Part shown: piece after piece, positions 8,476 to 16,765 of the stretch
How the letters are laid out: every line of letters begins with the position of its first letter
Numbering within the stretch: the first letter of the stretch is position 1
Assembly (NCBI RefSeq): GCF_015999245.1
Contig: NZ_JAEAMR010000010.1
Coordinates: 257,269 to 321,268 of the forward strand
Origin: Streptomyces sp. AV19
GTDB lineage: Bacteria > Actinomycetota > Actinomycetes > Streptomycetales > Streptomycetaceae
Reading direction: 5' to 3'
Length of the DNA stretch: 64,000 bases
Notes under the pieces: generated by a model
The model's database searches: none
Told to the model about the DNA's origin: nothing
What the model saw: only the letters and a program-made list of their open reading frames with translations
Made by a program: the position numbers and the translations under genes

Positions 8476-8701
8476 CCCCGCCCCGCCCTTTCACCGTTTC
8501 TTCCGGGGCTGCGCCCCCGGACCCCGCATCGCCCTTCGGGCGATGTCCTCAAACGCCGGACGGGCTGGCTTCGCGCCCGGGCGCGAAATTTCAGCCCGTC
8601 CGGCGTTTGAGGACGAACGCGGCGCAGCCGCGTTGCCCCGCGCGGAGCGCGCGAGAAGCTGGGGGCACCCCCTCTGGGGGAGAAAGGGCGGGGCGGGGCC
8701 G
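8476..8701. repeat. Palindromic intergenic repeat, convergent junction
   Basis: Another copy of the repeat family. It begins ccccgccccgccctttcac and carries the inner palindromes gcccttcgggc and cgtccggcgtttgagg with its complement. It also contains ctgggggcaccccctctggggg, as the copies at 1-329 and 19 kb do. It fills the gap between the AmaP-like gene and the SURF1 gene and should stop transcription from both sides. Confidence 0.75.
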
Positions 8702-8713
8702 GGGCAAAACCCC

Positions 8714-9502
8714 TCAGACCCCGGCGGGGACCGCTTCCTCTTCCGCCGCCGCGGCCGCCGCCGCCGCGATCTGATCACGCCGCTCGCGCCGAACCAGAAT
8801 CACCCAGCCGACCGGCACGAACGCCGAGAACAGCCACCACTGCACCGTGTACGCCATGTGATTGCCGATGCTGCTGTGATCCGGCTCGTCGATCGTCTGC
8901 GGCTGTCCCTCCGGCGCGGGCGAGACCAGCTCCAGGAAGCCGCCGAGCACCGGCCGGTGCAACTCCTTCGCCTGCCGCTCGCTGTTGATGATCATGATCA
9001 TGCGGGGCGGCAGCCCCTTCGTGTCCCGGATGCCGCTGCCGGGATCCTCGTCGGCGCGCAGCCGCCCGGTGAGGTCGATCCGGCCCGAGGGCGGGGCGGG
9101 AACCTTCGGGTACTCGCGCTGGCCGGCGTCGGCCGGGATCCAGCCGCGGTTGACCAGGACCGCCCTGCCGTCGTCCAGGACGAACGGCGTGACGACCATA
9201 AAGCCGGACTTGCCGGAATTGTCGGTCCGCAGGCGGACCACGACCTCGCCCTTGGTGTCGTACGTCCCCTTGGCCGTGACCCGGCGCCAGACGTTCTCGT
9301 GGGCCACCTCGCGGCCGGGCGCCGTCAGGTCGGTGACGGGCACGGGGGCGTGTTCGAGGCTGCGGGCGATCTGGTCGTTGCGCGCCACCCGTTGCTCATG
9401 GCGATGCAGCTGCCAGAAGCCCAGTTTGATCATCACCGGGATGAGGACGATCCCCACGAGCGTGAGGATCACCCACTGCCGGGTCAGCAGGAAGCGGTAC
9501 AC
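8714..9502 (-). CDS. SURF1 family protein, cytochrome oxidase assembly
   Basis: A 262-residue SURF1 (PF02104) protein. These proteins help assemble haem-copper cytochrome c oxidase in the membrane. Membrane segments lie at residues about 11-30 (TLVGIVLIPVMIKLGFWQLHRH) and 215-236. The family-typical LGFWQLHR follows the first helix, and VLVNRGWIPADAG lies in the middle. The alanine/glutamate run at the end is variable. The start is GTG. It lies downstream of the exonuclease gene on the same strand, 97 bases apart. Confidence 0.9.
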   Translation of the reverse strand: MYRFLLTRQWVILTLVGIVLIPVMIKLGFWQLHRHEQRVARNDQIARSLEHAPVPVTDLTAPGREVAHENVWRRVTAKGTYDTKGEVVVRLRTDNSGKSGFMVVTPFVLDDGRAVLVNRGWIPADAGQREYPKVPAPPSGRIDLTGRLRADEDPGSGIRDTKGLPPRMIMIINSERQAKELHRPVLGGFLELVSPAPEGQPQTIDEPDHSSIGNHMAYTVQWWLFSAFVPVGWVILVRRERRDQIAAAAAAAAEEEAVPAGV

Positions 9503-9599
9503 GCCAGTGACGGTACCTGGTGCGGTTCGTCCCCCGGCGTCCGGGTCTGCCGGACCGGGCCGGACCGATCCGGCAGACCCGGCAGGCCCAGTAGACCCG

Positions 9600-10598
9600 T
9601 CAGGCCCCCTCCGCCGGCATCACATGCGAGAGCAACTGCACGAAGGCGGCCTCGTCGACGACCGGCGTCCCGTACTGCCGGGCCTTGACGGTCTTGGACG
9701 TGTGGGACCCCGGGTCGTTGGTGACCAGCAGGCTGGTCAGCCGCGAGATGCTCGTCGCCACGTGCAGTCCGGCCTCGGTCGCCCGGTCCTCCAGCAGCTC
9801 CCGGTCGATCGAGGTGTCGCCGGAGAACGCCACCCGCATGCCCTGGACGAGCTGTCCGCCCACCCGGTAGCGGCCGGGGTTGGGATACGGGCAGGCGGGC
9901 CGCTTGCGGCTCGGCCGCCACGTCGCGCCGCCGCGGTGCTGCCAGGACGGCTGGTAGCCCACGGTCGCCGACCGGACGGCCGCCGGGCCGTCGGACCACT
10001 CCGTCAGCGGCTGGCAGGCCAGCAGCGGCAGCCGCAGGTTCGCCTCCGCCGCCAGCGCCAGGCTCGGCCGGAACGCCTCCGCCAGCACCCGGGCGTCGTC
10101 CAGCGCGTGGTGCGCCTGCCGCTGCTCGACCCCGTAATGCGCGGCCAGGGACTCCAGCTTGTGGTTGGGCAGCGGCAGCCCGAGCTCCTTGGAGAGCGCG
10201 ATCGTGCACAGCCGCCGGCGCACCGGCGCCTCGGAGCCGGCCCGCGCGTACTCCCGGGCGATCATCGACCAGTCGAACGCCGCGTTGTGCGCGACCAGCA
10301 CCCGGCCGTCCAGCCGCTTCGCGAACTCCTCCGCGACGTCCTCGAACACCGGGGCGTCCGCGAGGACTTCGGAGGTCAGCCCGTGGATCCACACCGGGCC
10401 GGGATCGCGGCGGGGGTTGACCAGCGTGTACCACGAGTCCTCCACCCGGCCGCGGGCGTCCAGCTGGTACACGGCAGCCGACACTATCCGGTCGTCCCGG
10501 GCGAGCCCGGTGGTCTCCACGTCGACGACCGCGTATCCCTCGGGATACGCGGCCGGCCACGGGGTGGGCGATGCGGCTGCGATGCGGTCTTCGAGCAT
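9600..10598 (-). CDS. DnaQ-like 3'-5' exonuclease with BRCT-like C-terminus
   Basis: A 332-residue protein. Residues 20-190 are a DEDDh exonuclease domain with Exo I VVDVETTGL, Exo II HNAAFDWSM and Exo III HHALDDARVLA. The carboxy-terminal 85 residues (GMRVAFSGDTSIDRELLEDRATEAG and SLLVTNDPGSHTSKTVKARQYG) look like a BRCT domain, as in DNA ligase or bacterial exonuclease-BRCT fusions. It probably acts in DNA repair or proofreading. The start is ATG at 10598 (MLEDRI); the open frame extends much further upstream but without homology. Confidence 0.85.
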   Translation of the reverse strand: MLEDRIAAASPTPWPAAYPEGYAVVDVETTGLARDDRIVSAAVYQLDARGRVEDSWYTLVNPRRDPGPVWIHGLTSEVLADAPVFEDVAEEFAKRLDGRVLVAHNAAFDWSMIAREYARAGSEAPVRRRLCTIALSKELGLPLPNHKLESLAAHYGVEQRQAHHALDDARVLAEAFRPSLALAAEANLRLPLLACQPLTEWSDGPAAVRSATVGYQPSWQHRGGATWRPSRKRPACPYPNPGRYRVGGQLVQGMRVAFSGDTSIDRELLEDRATEAGLHVATSISRLTSLLVTNDPGSHTSKTVKARQYGTPVVDEAAFVQLLSHVMPAEGA

Positions 10599-10739
10599 GG
10601 TCCAAGAGCTTACGGGCCCCCACTGACAGCGCTTCCCCGCCTCCCCCGCCGGACCCGGCCGGACCGGCGCCCGCCACGATCGGTACCCCAGGGTAACAAC
10701 CCCTAGCCGTACGGCCGTCGGCGTGTTTATGGTGCCGTC

Positions 10740-11831
10740 ATGCCGCACCTTCCGGATGTCGTGTTGTGGTCGGTCCCCGCCTTCACCGTGCTCACCGTGA
10801 TCGAGGCGGTGAGCTACCGCCTCCATCCCGACGACGAGGCCGAGGGCTACGAGACCAAGGACGCGGCGACCAGCATCGGCATGGGCGTCGGCAGCGTGCT
10901 CTTCGACGCCCTGTGGAAGATCCCCATCGTCGCGGTCTACACCGCGATCCACGAACTCACACCGCTGCGCGTCCCGCTGCTGTGGTGGACGCTGCCCCTG
11001 ATGCTGCTCGCCCAGGACTTCTTCTACTACTGGTCGCACCGCGGCCACCACGTGATCAGGATCCTGTGGGCCTGCCACGTCGTGCACCACTCCAGCCGGA
11101 AGTTCAACTTCACCACCGCGCTGCGCCAGCCGTGGACCACCTGGACCGTCTGGCCGTTCTACGTGCCGATGGTGGCGCTGGGGGTGCACCCGGCGGCCGT
11201 CGCCTTCTGCTCGGGCGCCAACCTCGTCTACCAGTTCTGGGTCCACACCGAACGGATCGGGAAGCTGCCCCGGCCCTTCGAGTACGTCCTCAACACCCCC
11301 TCGCACCACCGGGTGCACCACGCCTCCCAAGGCGGTTACCTGGACCGCAACTTCGGCGGGATCCTCATCGTCTGGGACCGGCTCTTCGGCTCGTTCGTCG
11401 CGGAGGGGGAACGGCCCGTCTACGGGTTGACGAAGAACATCCACACGTTCAACCCGCTGCGCGTCGCGACCCACGAGTACGCCGCGATCGCGCGCGACGT
11501 CCGGGCCGCCCGCACGTGGGGCGAGCGCGCCGGGCGGATCTTCCGCGGCCCGGGCTGGCAGCCGAAGGGGTCCGGGCCGGCGGGCTCCGGACGGGTCCGG
11601 GCCTCCGGGCCGGGGACGGCCGGGGCTCCCGGGCCCGGGCGGGCCGTGCCCGGTGCGCCGCCGGCACCCGGCCGTGCCGGAACCTCCGCCTCCGGCCGGG
11701 CCCAAGTCGCCTCGCCGGAGCGGGCGATGGGCCCCGAGCCCCGGCGGGCCGGGCGCTCGGGCTCCCGGCGGGCGGGGGCCTTCGGCCCGGAACCGGCCGA
11801 GGCCCGCAGGCCCCGGCGGGCCGGCCGGTGA
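10740..11831 (+). CDS. Sterol desaturase/fatty acid hydroxylase family protein
   Basis: A 363-residue membrane protein of the fatty acid hydroxylase superfamily (PF04116). The di-iron histidine motifs are visible as HRGHH (near 100), HVVHHSS (near 115) and HHRVHH (near 189). Four or five hydrophobic segments surround them. The last 95 residues are a low-complexity tail rich in Gly, Pro, Ala and Arg with short degenerate repeats such as RAGxSGSRRAG. This tail is unlike the catalytic part. Its stop overlaps the next start (GTGA). The substrate is probably a membrane lipid, but it is not known. Confidence 0.85.
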   Translation: MPHLPDVVLWSVPAFTVLTVIEAVSYRLHPDDEAEGYETKDAATSIGMGVGSVLFDALWKIPIVAVYTAIHELTPLRVPLLWWTLPLMLLAQDFFYYWSHRGHHVIRILWACHVVHHSSRKFNFTTALRQPWTTWTVWPFYVPMVALGVHPAAVAFCSGANLVYQFWVHTERIGKLPRPFEYVLNTPSHHRVHHASQGGYLDRNFGGILIVWDRLFGSFVAEGERPVYGLTKNIHTFNPLRVATHEYAAIARDVRAARTWGERAGRIFRGPGWQPKGSGPAGSGRVRASGPGTAGAPGPGRAVPGAPPAPGRAGTSASGRAQVASPERAMGPEPRRAGRSGSRRAGAFGPEPAEARRPRRAGR

Positions 11832-12622
11832 AGGCGCTGCGCCGGCCCCGGCTCGCCCTGGCCGCCGGGGGCGTCCACCTCGGCGCCCTGCTCACCGGCG
11901 CCACACCCGTCGCGCGGGCCACCAAGCCGGTGCTGATGCCGCTGCTCGCCGAGTACGTCCTGGTCCGGGGCGGACCCCCGCTGCTGGCGGTCGCGCTGCT
12001 GCTCGGCTGCGCGGGGGACGTCCTGCTGCAGGCCGGCGGGGAAACGGCGTTCTTGCTGGGGATGGGCGCCTTCGCGGCCGGGCACCTGTGCTACCTCGGG
12101 CTGTTCGCCCGGTACGGCGGCGCGTCCGCGGACCGGCCGGACCGGCCCGGCGCGGCGGGTACTCCGGGCCGGTGGCGCCTGCCCGGCGTGCCGGATGCCG
12201 CCGGTCCGGCCGGCAAGCCGCACCTGCGCCCCGCCCTCGGCTACGCCGCCGCCTGGGCCGCGACGACCGCCCTGCTGTGGCCGGGCCTGCCCGGGCGGCT
12301 GCGGCCGCCCGTCGCGCTGTACGGCCTGCTGCTGACGGCGACGGCGTACGGCGCGCTGCGCACCGGTCGCCGGGGCGCGGCGGGCGGTGCGCTCTTCCTG
12401 CTCTCCGACACCCTCATCGCGTCCGGCCTCGCGAAGTGGCCGCAGGCCCCCGCACCCCAGTTCTGGATCATGCTGACCTATCTGGGGGCGCAGGCCCTGC
12501 TGGCGGACGCGGTGGTGCGGGCGGCGGCGGAGACGGAGGGCGCCGGGCGCCGGCCCGGTCCCCTCCGCCGATGGGCCGGACGTCAGCCGCGGGCCGCGGC
12601 CAGGGCGTCCACGATGCCGTAG
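11828..12622 (+). CDS. Lysoplasmalogenase-like membrane protein (YhhN family)
   Basis: A 264-residue protein of the YhhN/TMEM86 family (PF07947), which in other organisms hydrolyses the vinyl ether bond of lysoplasmalogens. Seven or eight hydrophobic segments can be seen. Family-typical parts are TKPVLMPLLAEYV near residue 36, LLLGCAGDVLLQ near residue 62 and LFLLSDTLIASG near residue 200. It starts with GTG overlapping the hydroxylase stop. It overlaps the convergent subtilisin gene by 40 bases, so the two messages have complementary ends. Confidence 0.82.
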   Translation: MKALRRPRLALAAGGVHLGALLTGATPVARATKPVLMPLLAEYVLVRGGPPLLAVALLLGCAGDVLLQAGGETAFLLGMGAFAAGHLCYLGLFARYGGASADRPDRPGAAGTPGRWRLPGVPDAAGPAGKPHLRPALGYAAAWAATTALLWPGLPGRLRPPVALYGLLLTATAYGALRTGRRGAAGGALFLLSDTLIASGLAKWPQAPAPQFWIMLTYLGAQALLADAVVRAAAETEGAGRRPGPLRRWAGRQPRAAARASTMP

Positions 12623-14118
12623 CCGTAGTGGCTGTTGATGTTCTTGGTGCCGACGCAGGGGGCGTCGGCGGGAGCCTGCGCCGGGCAGCCCGGGTTCTTG
12701 GCCTGGGCCTTGAGGATCCACTGGATCTCCGCCGGGGTGGACTTCGGGTGGGTGCTCTTCAGCAGCGCCGCCACGCCCGCGACGTGCGGACCGGCCATCG
12801 AAGTGCCCTGCAGGAAGCCGTAGTCGCCGCCCGGGAGGGTGGAGAGGATGCGGCCGTCCTTGGCGGGGGCGTCCGGGATCTGGCGGGCGTCACCGCCGGG
12901 GGCCGCCACGTCGATGGCGCCGATGCCGTAGTTGGAGTAGTACGACTTCAGCGAGTTGACGCCGGTGGCGGAGACGGTGATGACACCGGGCAGCTGGGCC
13001 GGGACGTCCAGGCACTTGGCCGGGTCGATGTCGCGCGGGCCGGGCTTGGTGTCGTTGGGGCTCGACGCGTCGGTGATCTTCTTGGCCGCCAGGTCGAAGT
13101 TGGAGTTGCCGGCCGAGGCGACGTTGACGACGCCCTTGCGGTCGGCGTACCGCACCGCGCGGTTGACCGCGTCGGCGATGGCCTTCTGGTCGGCGTCGTC
13201 CGTGCAGTTGAACATCCACGGGTCGACGTAGTAGCTGTTGTTCGTCACCGATATGCCGTGGTCGGCGGCGAAGACGAAGGCGCAGACCACGCTCTCCGCG
13301 TAGAAGAAGCTGCCCTTGTCGGTGCTCACCTTGAGCGCGGCTATCTTCGCGCCCGGCGCCACACCGGCCACGCCCACGCCGTTGCGGGCCGCGGCTATGG
13401 TGCCGGCCACGTGCGTGCCGTGGTAGTCCGTCGCGGGGTTGAACGGCCGCCAGGCACCGGCGCTGGTGTCCGCCTTGCCGGTGACGCAGCTGGCCGACTG
13501 GGAGCGGGAGAAGTTCGGCGCGAGGTCGGGGTGGGTGTCGTCGACACCCGTGTCTATGACGCCGACGGTGACCTTGCGGCTGCCCGGGTTGACCTTCGCG
13601 GCCTTGTCGGCCTTGATGGCCGGCAGGTCCCACTGGAGGCTCTCCAGCGGCTCCTGGGCGTTCTTGCCGCCCTTGCCGGACTTGGCCGCCTTCGCCGCGG
13701 CCGCCGCGTACGACTTCGGCAGCTTGAGCTTCTGGGGCTTGCCCACGTCCGTGGTGGCCGCCGGGGTGAGGGGAGCGGTGCGGGTGGCGCCCGCGGACTG
13801 GACGCCCGGGACCGCGCGCAGCGTCCTGGCGAAGTCCGGGTTGGCCGAGTGCGCGACGATGACGCCGATCTTGTCGTACGACTCGACGATGCTGCCGCCG
13901 TTCTGCCGGACGGACTTCTTCACCGCGTCGAGCGTGCCGCGCTCGGTGGCCGTGTTGACCACGTACGACAGCAGCGGGCCGTCGGTCTTCACCGTGGGCT
14001 TCGCGGCCGGGGCGGCGGCCGAGGCGACGCCGGGCAGGAAGCCGAGGGAGGCGGTGAGCGCCAGGGCGGCGGGCACGGCCAGGAGGGCGTGCCGGCGTCT
14101 GGTGCGCAGATGAGCCAT
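12583..14118 (-). CDS. Secreted subtilisin-like serine protease (S8)
   Basis: A 511-residue secreted protease. Residues 1-35 are a signal peptide with twin basic start and Ala-rich end. Residues 40-115 resemble an inhibitor-I9-like propeptide. The S8 catalytic residues are Asp189 (VGVIDTGVD), His233 (HGTHVAG) and Ser440 (GTSMAGPH), with the oxyanion Asn338 in SAGNS. Four cysteines lie in the mature part. An alanine/lysine-rich linker lies near residue 140. It is monocistronic, with its own promoter in the 14119-14640 gap, and convergent with the lysoplasmalogenase gene. The substrate is unknown; it is probably involved in nutrition or processing of extracellular proteins. Confidence 0.92.
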   Translation of the reverse strand: MAHLRTRRRHALLAVPAALALTASLGFLPGVASAAAPAAKPTVKTDGPLLSYVVNTATERGTLDAVKKSVRQNGGSIVESYDKIGVIVAHSANPDFARTLRAVPGVQSAGATRTAPLTPAATTDVGKPQKLKLPKSYAAAAAKAAKSGKGGKNAQEPLESLQWDLPAIKADKAAKVNPGSRKVTVGVIDTGVDDTHPDLAPNFSRSQSASCVTGKADTSAGAWRPFNPATDYHGTHVAGTIAAARNGVGVAGVAPGAKIAALKVSTDKGSFFYAESVVCAFVFAADHGISVTNNSYYVDPWMFNCTDDADQKAIADAVNRAVRYADRKGVVNVASAGNSNFDLAAKKITDASSPNDTKPGPRDIDPAKCLDVPAQLPGVITVSATGVNSLKSYYSNYGIGAIDVAAPGGDARQIPDAPAKDGRILSTLPGGDYGFLQGTSMAGPHVAGVAALLKSTHPKSTPAEIQWILKAQAKNPGCPAQAPADAPCVGTKNINSHYGYGIVDALAAARG

Positions 14119-14640
14119 GGGAACTCCACATCATCCGGGCCGTCCGGAGCACCAGGCGCGCCCGGACGGGTACATGACGAGTGAAGCTAGCGCCGATCAT
14201 GGCTGCGGAGCAATGAATTCCCCGAGCAACGGCGGAAACGGGGCGCTTTGTCCCTGCCCGGCACCGGAGTTCAGCCCCGGCCGGGGGTCCGCAGGGCCTC
14301 GATGCTCAGCGGCGGAAGCGGTACCCTCGGCCCGAACCAGCGGCCGGTGACCGGGATCGCCGCGGGCCGGTCCGTGTGCACGGCCGGCAGGGGCGCCGTC
14401 AACCTGATGATTCCGAACGGCCGTCGATCAGGGGACTGGCCGGGGGACTGCCGCTGAGGCGGCGGCTCGGTGCTCACGCCAGGTCAACGAGGCCGTCCCC
14501 GGCCGGTTTTGCCCCGCCCGGTCCACGCTCCGCCATTCAACGACCGCCCCCCTGTCGCATACTGCGGTGTCGCTCTACGATGCGTGATCCGGATCACAGC
14601 CTTCGGCTCGCGCCCGCACCCATCACCGTCAGGAGAGGCC
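14119..14640. other. Divergent intergenic region, subtilisin and symporter
   Basis: No convincing gene is present in these 522 bases, though weak ORFs exist. It separates two divergent genes and should carry two promoters. On the right side, ctgtcg (14552-14557) and tacgat (14576-14581) are 18 bases apart and could be a sigma-HrdB type promoter for the DUF485-symporter pair. The palindrome at 14584-14597 lies right at the expected start point. Confidence 0.5.
14584..14597. promoter_or_regulatory. Perfect 14-bp palindrome, Crp-like operator
   Basis: The sequence gtgatccggatcac is a perfect palindrome. With the following base it reads GTGA-N6-TCACA, close to the Crp consensus. It lies 44 bases upstream of the DUF485 start and directly after a candidate -10 box. 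In Escherichia coli the related acs-yjcH-actP operon is under Crp control; the parallel is suggestive only. A different dimeric regulator could use it. Confidence 0.45.
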
Positions 14641-15036
14641 GTGGACTCAGAAGAGGTCGCGGAGACCCCCACCACCGCAACAGACCAACGGCAGCCGGAC
14701 GGGACGTCCCGGCCCGGCATCCCCGTGCAGCCCGACCGCTTCCTCGCGGTCCAGGCCAGCGCGGAGTTCGGCGAACTGCGCAGGGCCCACCGCTCCTTCG
14801 CCTTCCCCCTCACCGTCGCCTTCGTCGCCTGGTACCTGCTCTACGTGCTGCTGTCCAACTACGCGGGCGGCTTCATGGACACCGTCCTCGTCGGAAACGT
14901 CAACGTCGCCCTCGTGTTCGGCCTCGGCCAGTTCCTCACCACCTTCCTGATCGCCTGGTGGTACTCCCGGCACGCCGCGGCCCGCATCGACCCCCGGGCC
15001 GAGGCCGTCAAGGCCCGTATGGAGGCGGGCGAATGA
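14641..15036 (+). CDS. DUF485 membrane protein, symporter partner
   Basis: A 131-residue protein with a polar 45-residue amino end, the DUF485 segment (ASAEFGELRRAHRSFAFPLT) and two membrane helices (about 57-80 and 89-111). It is homologous to E. coli YjcH, which is encoded before the acetate permease ActP. The start is GTG at 14641 behind aggagagg. The stop overlaps the ATG of the symporter gene (ATGA), so translation is coupled. Confidence 0.88.
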   Translation: MDSEEVAETPTTATDQRQPDGTSRPGIPVQPDRFLAVQASAEFGELRRAHRSFAFPLTVAFVAWYLLYVLLSNYAGGFMDTVLVGNVNVALVFGLGQFLTTFLIAWWYSRHAAARIDPRAEAVKARMEAGE

Positions 15037-16658
15037 GCACCCCCCTGACCGTCCTCGCCGCCGGAGGCGCCGGCGAGCACCGCACCCTGATCATCACGCT
15101 GTTCTCGGTCTTCGTCGCCATCACCCTGGGCATCACCGTCTGGGCCGGCCGGCAGACCAAGGGCGCCGACGACTTCTACGCCGGCGGCCGCTCCTTCTCC
15201 GGCTTCCAGAACGGCCTGGCCATCTCCGGCGACTACATGTCCGCCGCGTCCTTCCTCGGCATCGCCGGCGCCATCGCCCTCTTCGGCTACGACGGCTTCC
15301 TCTACTCCATCGGCTTCCTCGTCGCCTGGCTGGTCGCCCTGCTGCTGGTCGCCGAACCGCTGCGCAACTCCGGCCGGTTCACCATGGCCGACGTCCTCGC
15401 CCACCGCCTGGCGCAGCGCCCGGTGCGCACCGCCGCCGGCACCTCCACCATCGTCGTCTCGATCTTCTACCTGCTGGCCCAGATGGTCGGCGCGGGCGCG
15501 CTCGTCGCCCTGCTGCTGGGCGCCAGCGGCGAGGGGGCCCGGCGCTGGATCATCGTCCTGGTGGGCCTGGTGATGGTGCTGTACGTGACGATCGGCGGGA
15601 TGAAGGGCACCACTTGGGTGCAGATCGTCAAGGCGGTCCTGCTCATCGCGGGCACCCTGCTGATCACGGTCCTGGTGCTCAACAAGTTCGACTGGAACCT
15701 CTCCCACCTGCTCGGCGCCGCCGCCGAGCGGAGCGGCAAGGGCCGGGCCTTCCTCGAACCCGGGCTCCAGTACGGCAAGGACGGCACCTCGAAGCTCAAC
15801 TTCGTCTCGCTCGGCCTCGCGCTCGTCCTCGGCACGGCCGGACTGCCGCACATCCTCATCCGCTTCTACACCGTGCCCACCGCCAAGGCCGCCCGCACGT
15901 CGGTGAACTGGGCCATCGGCATCATCGGCGCCTTCTATCTGATGACCATCGCGCTGGGCTTCGGCGCCGCGGCCCTCGTCGGCTCCAAGGCCATCGTCGC
16001 CTCGAACGAGTCCGGCAACACCGCGGCGCCGCTGCTCGCCGAGGAGGTCGGCGGGGGCGCGGGCTCCACCGGCGGCGCCGTGCTGCTCGCGGTGATCTCC
16101 GCCGTCGCCTTCGCCACCATCCTCGCCGTGGTCGCCGGCCTCACCCTCGCCTCGTCCGCCTCCTTCGCGCACGACCTGTGGGCCAACGTCATCCGCAAGG
16201 GCGCGACCGGGGAGAAGGAGGAGATCCTCACCGCCAAGATCGCCGCCGTGGTCATCGGCGGGATCTCCATCGTGCTGGGCATCTTCGCCCACCGGCTCAA
16301 CGCGGCCGCCCTGGTGGCGCTGGCCTTCGCCGTCGCCGCCTCGGCCAATCTGCCGACGATCCTCTACAGCCTCTTCTGGAAGCGCTTCACCACCCGGGGC
16401 GCCCTGTGGTCGATCTACGGCGGACTCGTCTCCTCCGTCACCCTGGTGATCTTCTCACCGGTCGTCTCGGGCAACCCCAAGGCGCTCTTCCCCGGCATGA
16501 GCTTCGACTGGTTCCCCCTCGGCAACCCCGGCCTCGTCTCCATCCCGCTCGGCTTCCTGCTCGGCTGGCTCGGCTCGCTGCTCACGCGGGAGGCGGCGGA
16601 CCCGAAGAAGTACGCCGAACTGGAGGTCCGTTCGCTCACCGGCTACGGCGCGCACTGA
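15033..16658 (+). CDS. Sodium:solute symporter, acetate/pyruvate type (ActP-like)
   Basis: A 541-residue SSS-family (PF00474) cation symporter with about 13 membrane helices. The family part DDFYAGGRSFSGFQNGLAI lies near residue 45. The motif GDYMSAASFLG, next to the sodium site, lies near residue 65. Together with the upstream DUF485 gene it forms the ActP/MctP-type unit for uptake of acetate or other short monocarboxylates. The exact substrate is not proven. A stable hairpin follows the stop at 16675-16709. Confidence 0.9.
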   Translation: MSTPLTVLAAGGAGEHRTLIITLFSVFVAITLGITVWAGRQTKGADDFYAGGRSFSGFQNGLAISGDYMSAASFLGIAGAIALFGYDGFLYSIGFLVAWLVALLLVAEPLRNSGRFTMADVLAHRLAQRPVRTAAGTSTIVVSIFYLLAQMVGAGALVALLLGASGEGARRWIIVLVGLVMVLYVTIGGMKGTTWVQIVKAVLLIAGTLLITVLVLNKFDWNLSHLLGAAAERSGKGRAFLEPGLQYGKDGTSKLNFVSLGLALVLGTAGLPHILIRFYTVPTAKAARTSVNWAIGIIGAFYLMTIALGFGAAALVGSKAIVASNESGNTAAPLLAEEVGGGAGSTGGAVLLAVISAVAFATILAVVAGLTLASSASFAHDLWANVIRKGATGEKEEILTAKIAAVVIGGISIVLGIFAHRLNAAALVALAFAVAASANLPTILYSLFWKRFTTRGALWSIYGGLVSSVTLVIFSPVVSGNPKALFPGMSFDWFPLGNPGLVSIPLGFLLGWLGSLLTREAADPKKYAELEVRSLTGYGAH

Positions 16659-16674
16659 CCGTCGCCCCACCGTC

Positions 16675-16709
16675 CCCCGGGGCGTCAACGAACTGTTGAT
16701 GCCCCGGGG
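16675..16709. terminator. 15-bp stem-loop after symporter gene
   Basis: Arms at 16675-16689 and 16695-16709 pair over 15 positions with one G-U pair, around the five-base loop gaact. There is no T-run on the right side. It lies 16 bases after the symporter stop and 57 bases before moaA. Terminator is the simplest reading; a regulatory stem in the moaA leader is also possible. Confidence 0.65.
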
Positions 16710-16765
16710 GATCGCGTACGCTGCGGACCATCGGCACCAACGGTCACCGCGGGAGGGGCAGCGCC

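Noticed and set aside
10766..12622. Rightward open frame of 618 codons
   Set aside because: Only the part from 11828 is a gene (lysoplasmalogenase). The first 350 codons are Arg/Pro/Ala-rich shadow of the hydroxylase gene in another frame.
11653..14184. Rightward open frame of 843 codons
   Set aside because: It is antisense to the subtilisin gene and in the wrong frame of the lysoplasmalogenase. It shows no family motif, while the subtilisin on the other strand has the full catalytic triad.
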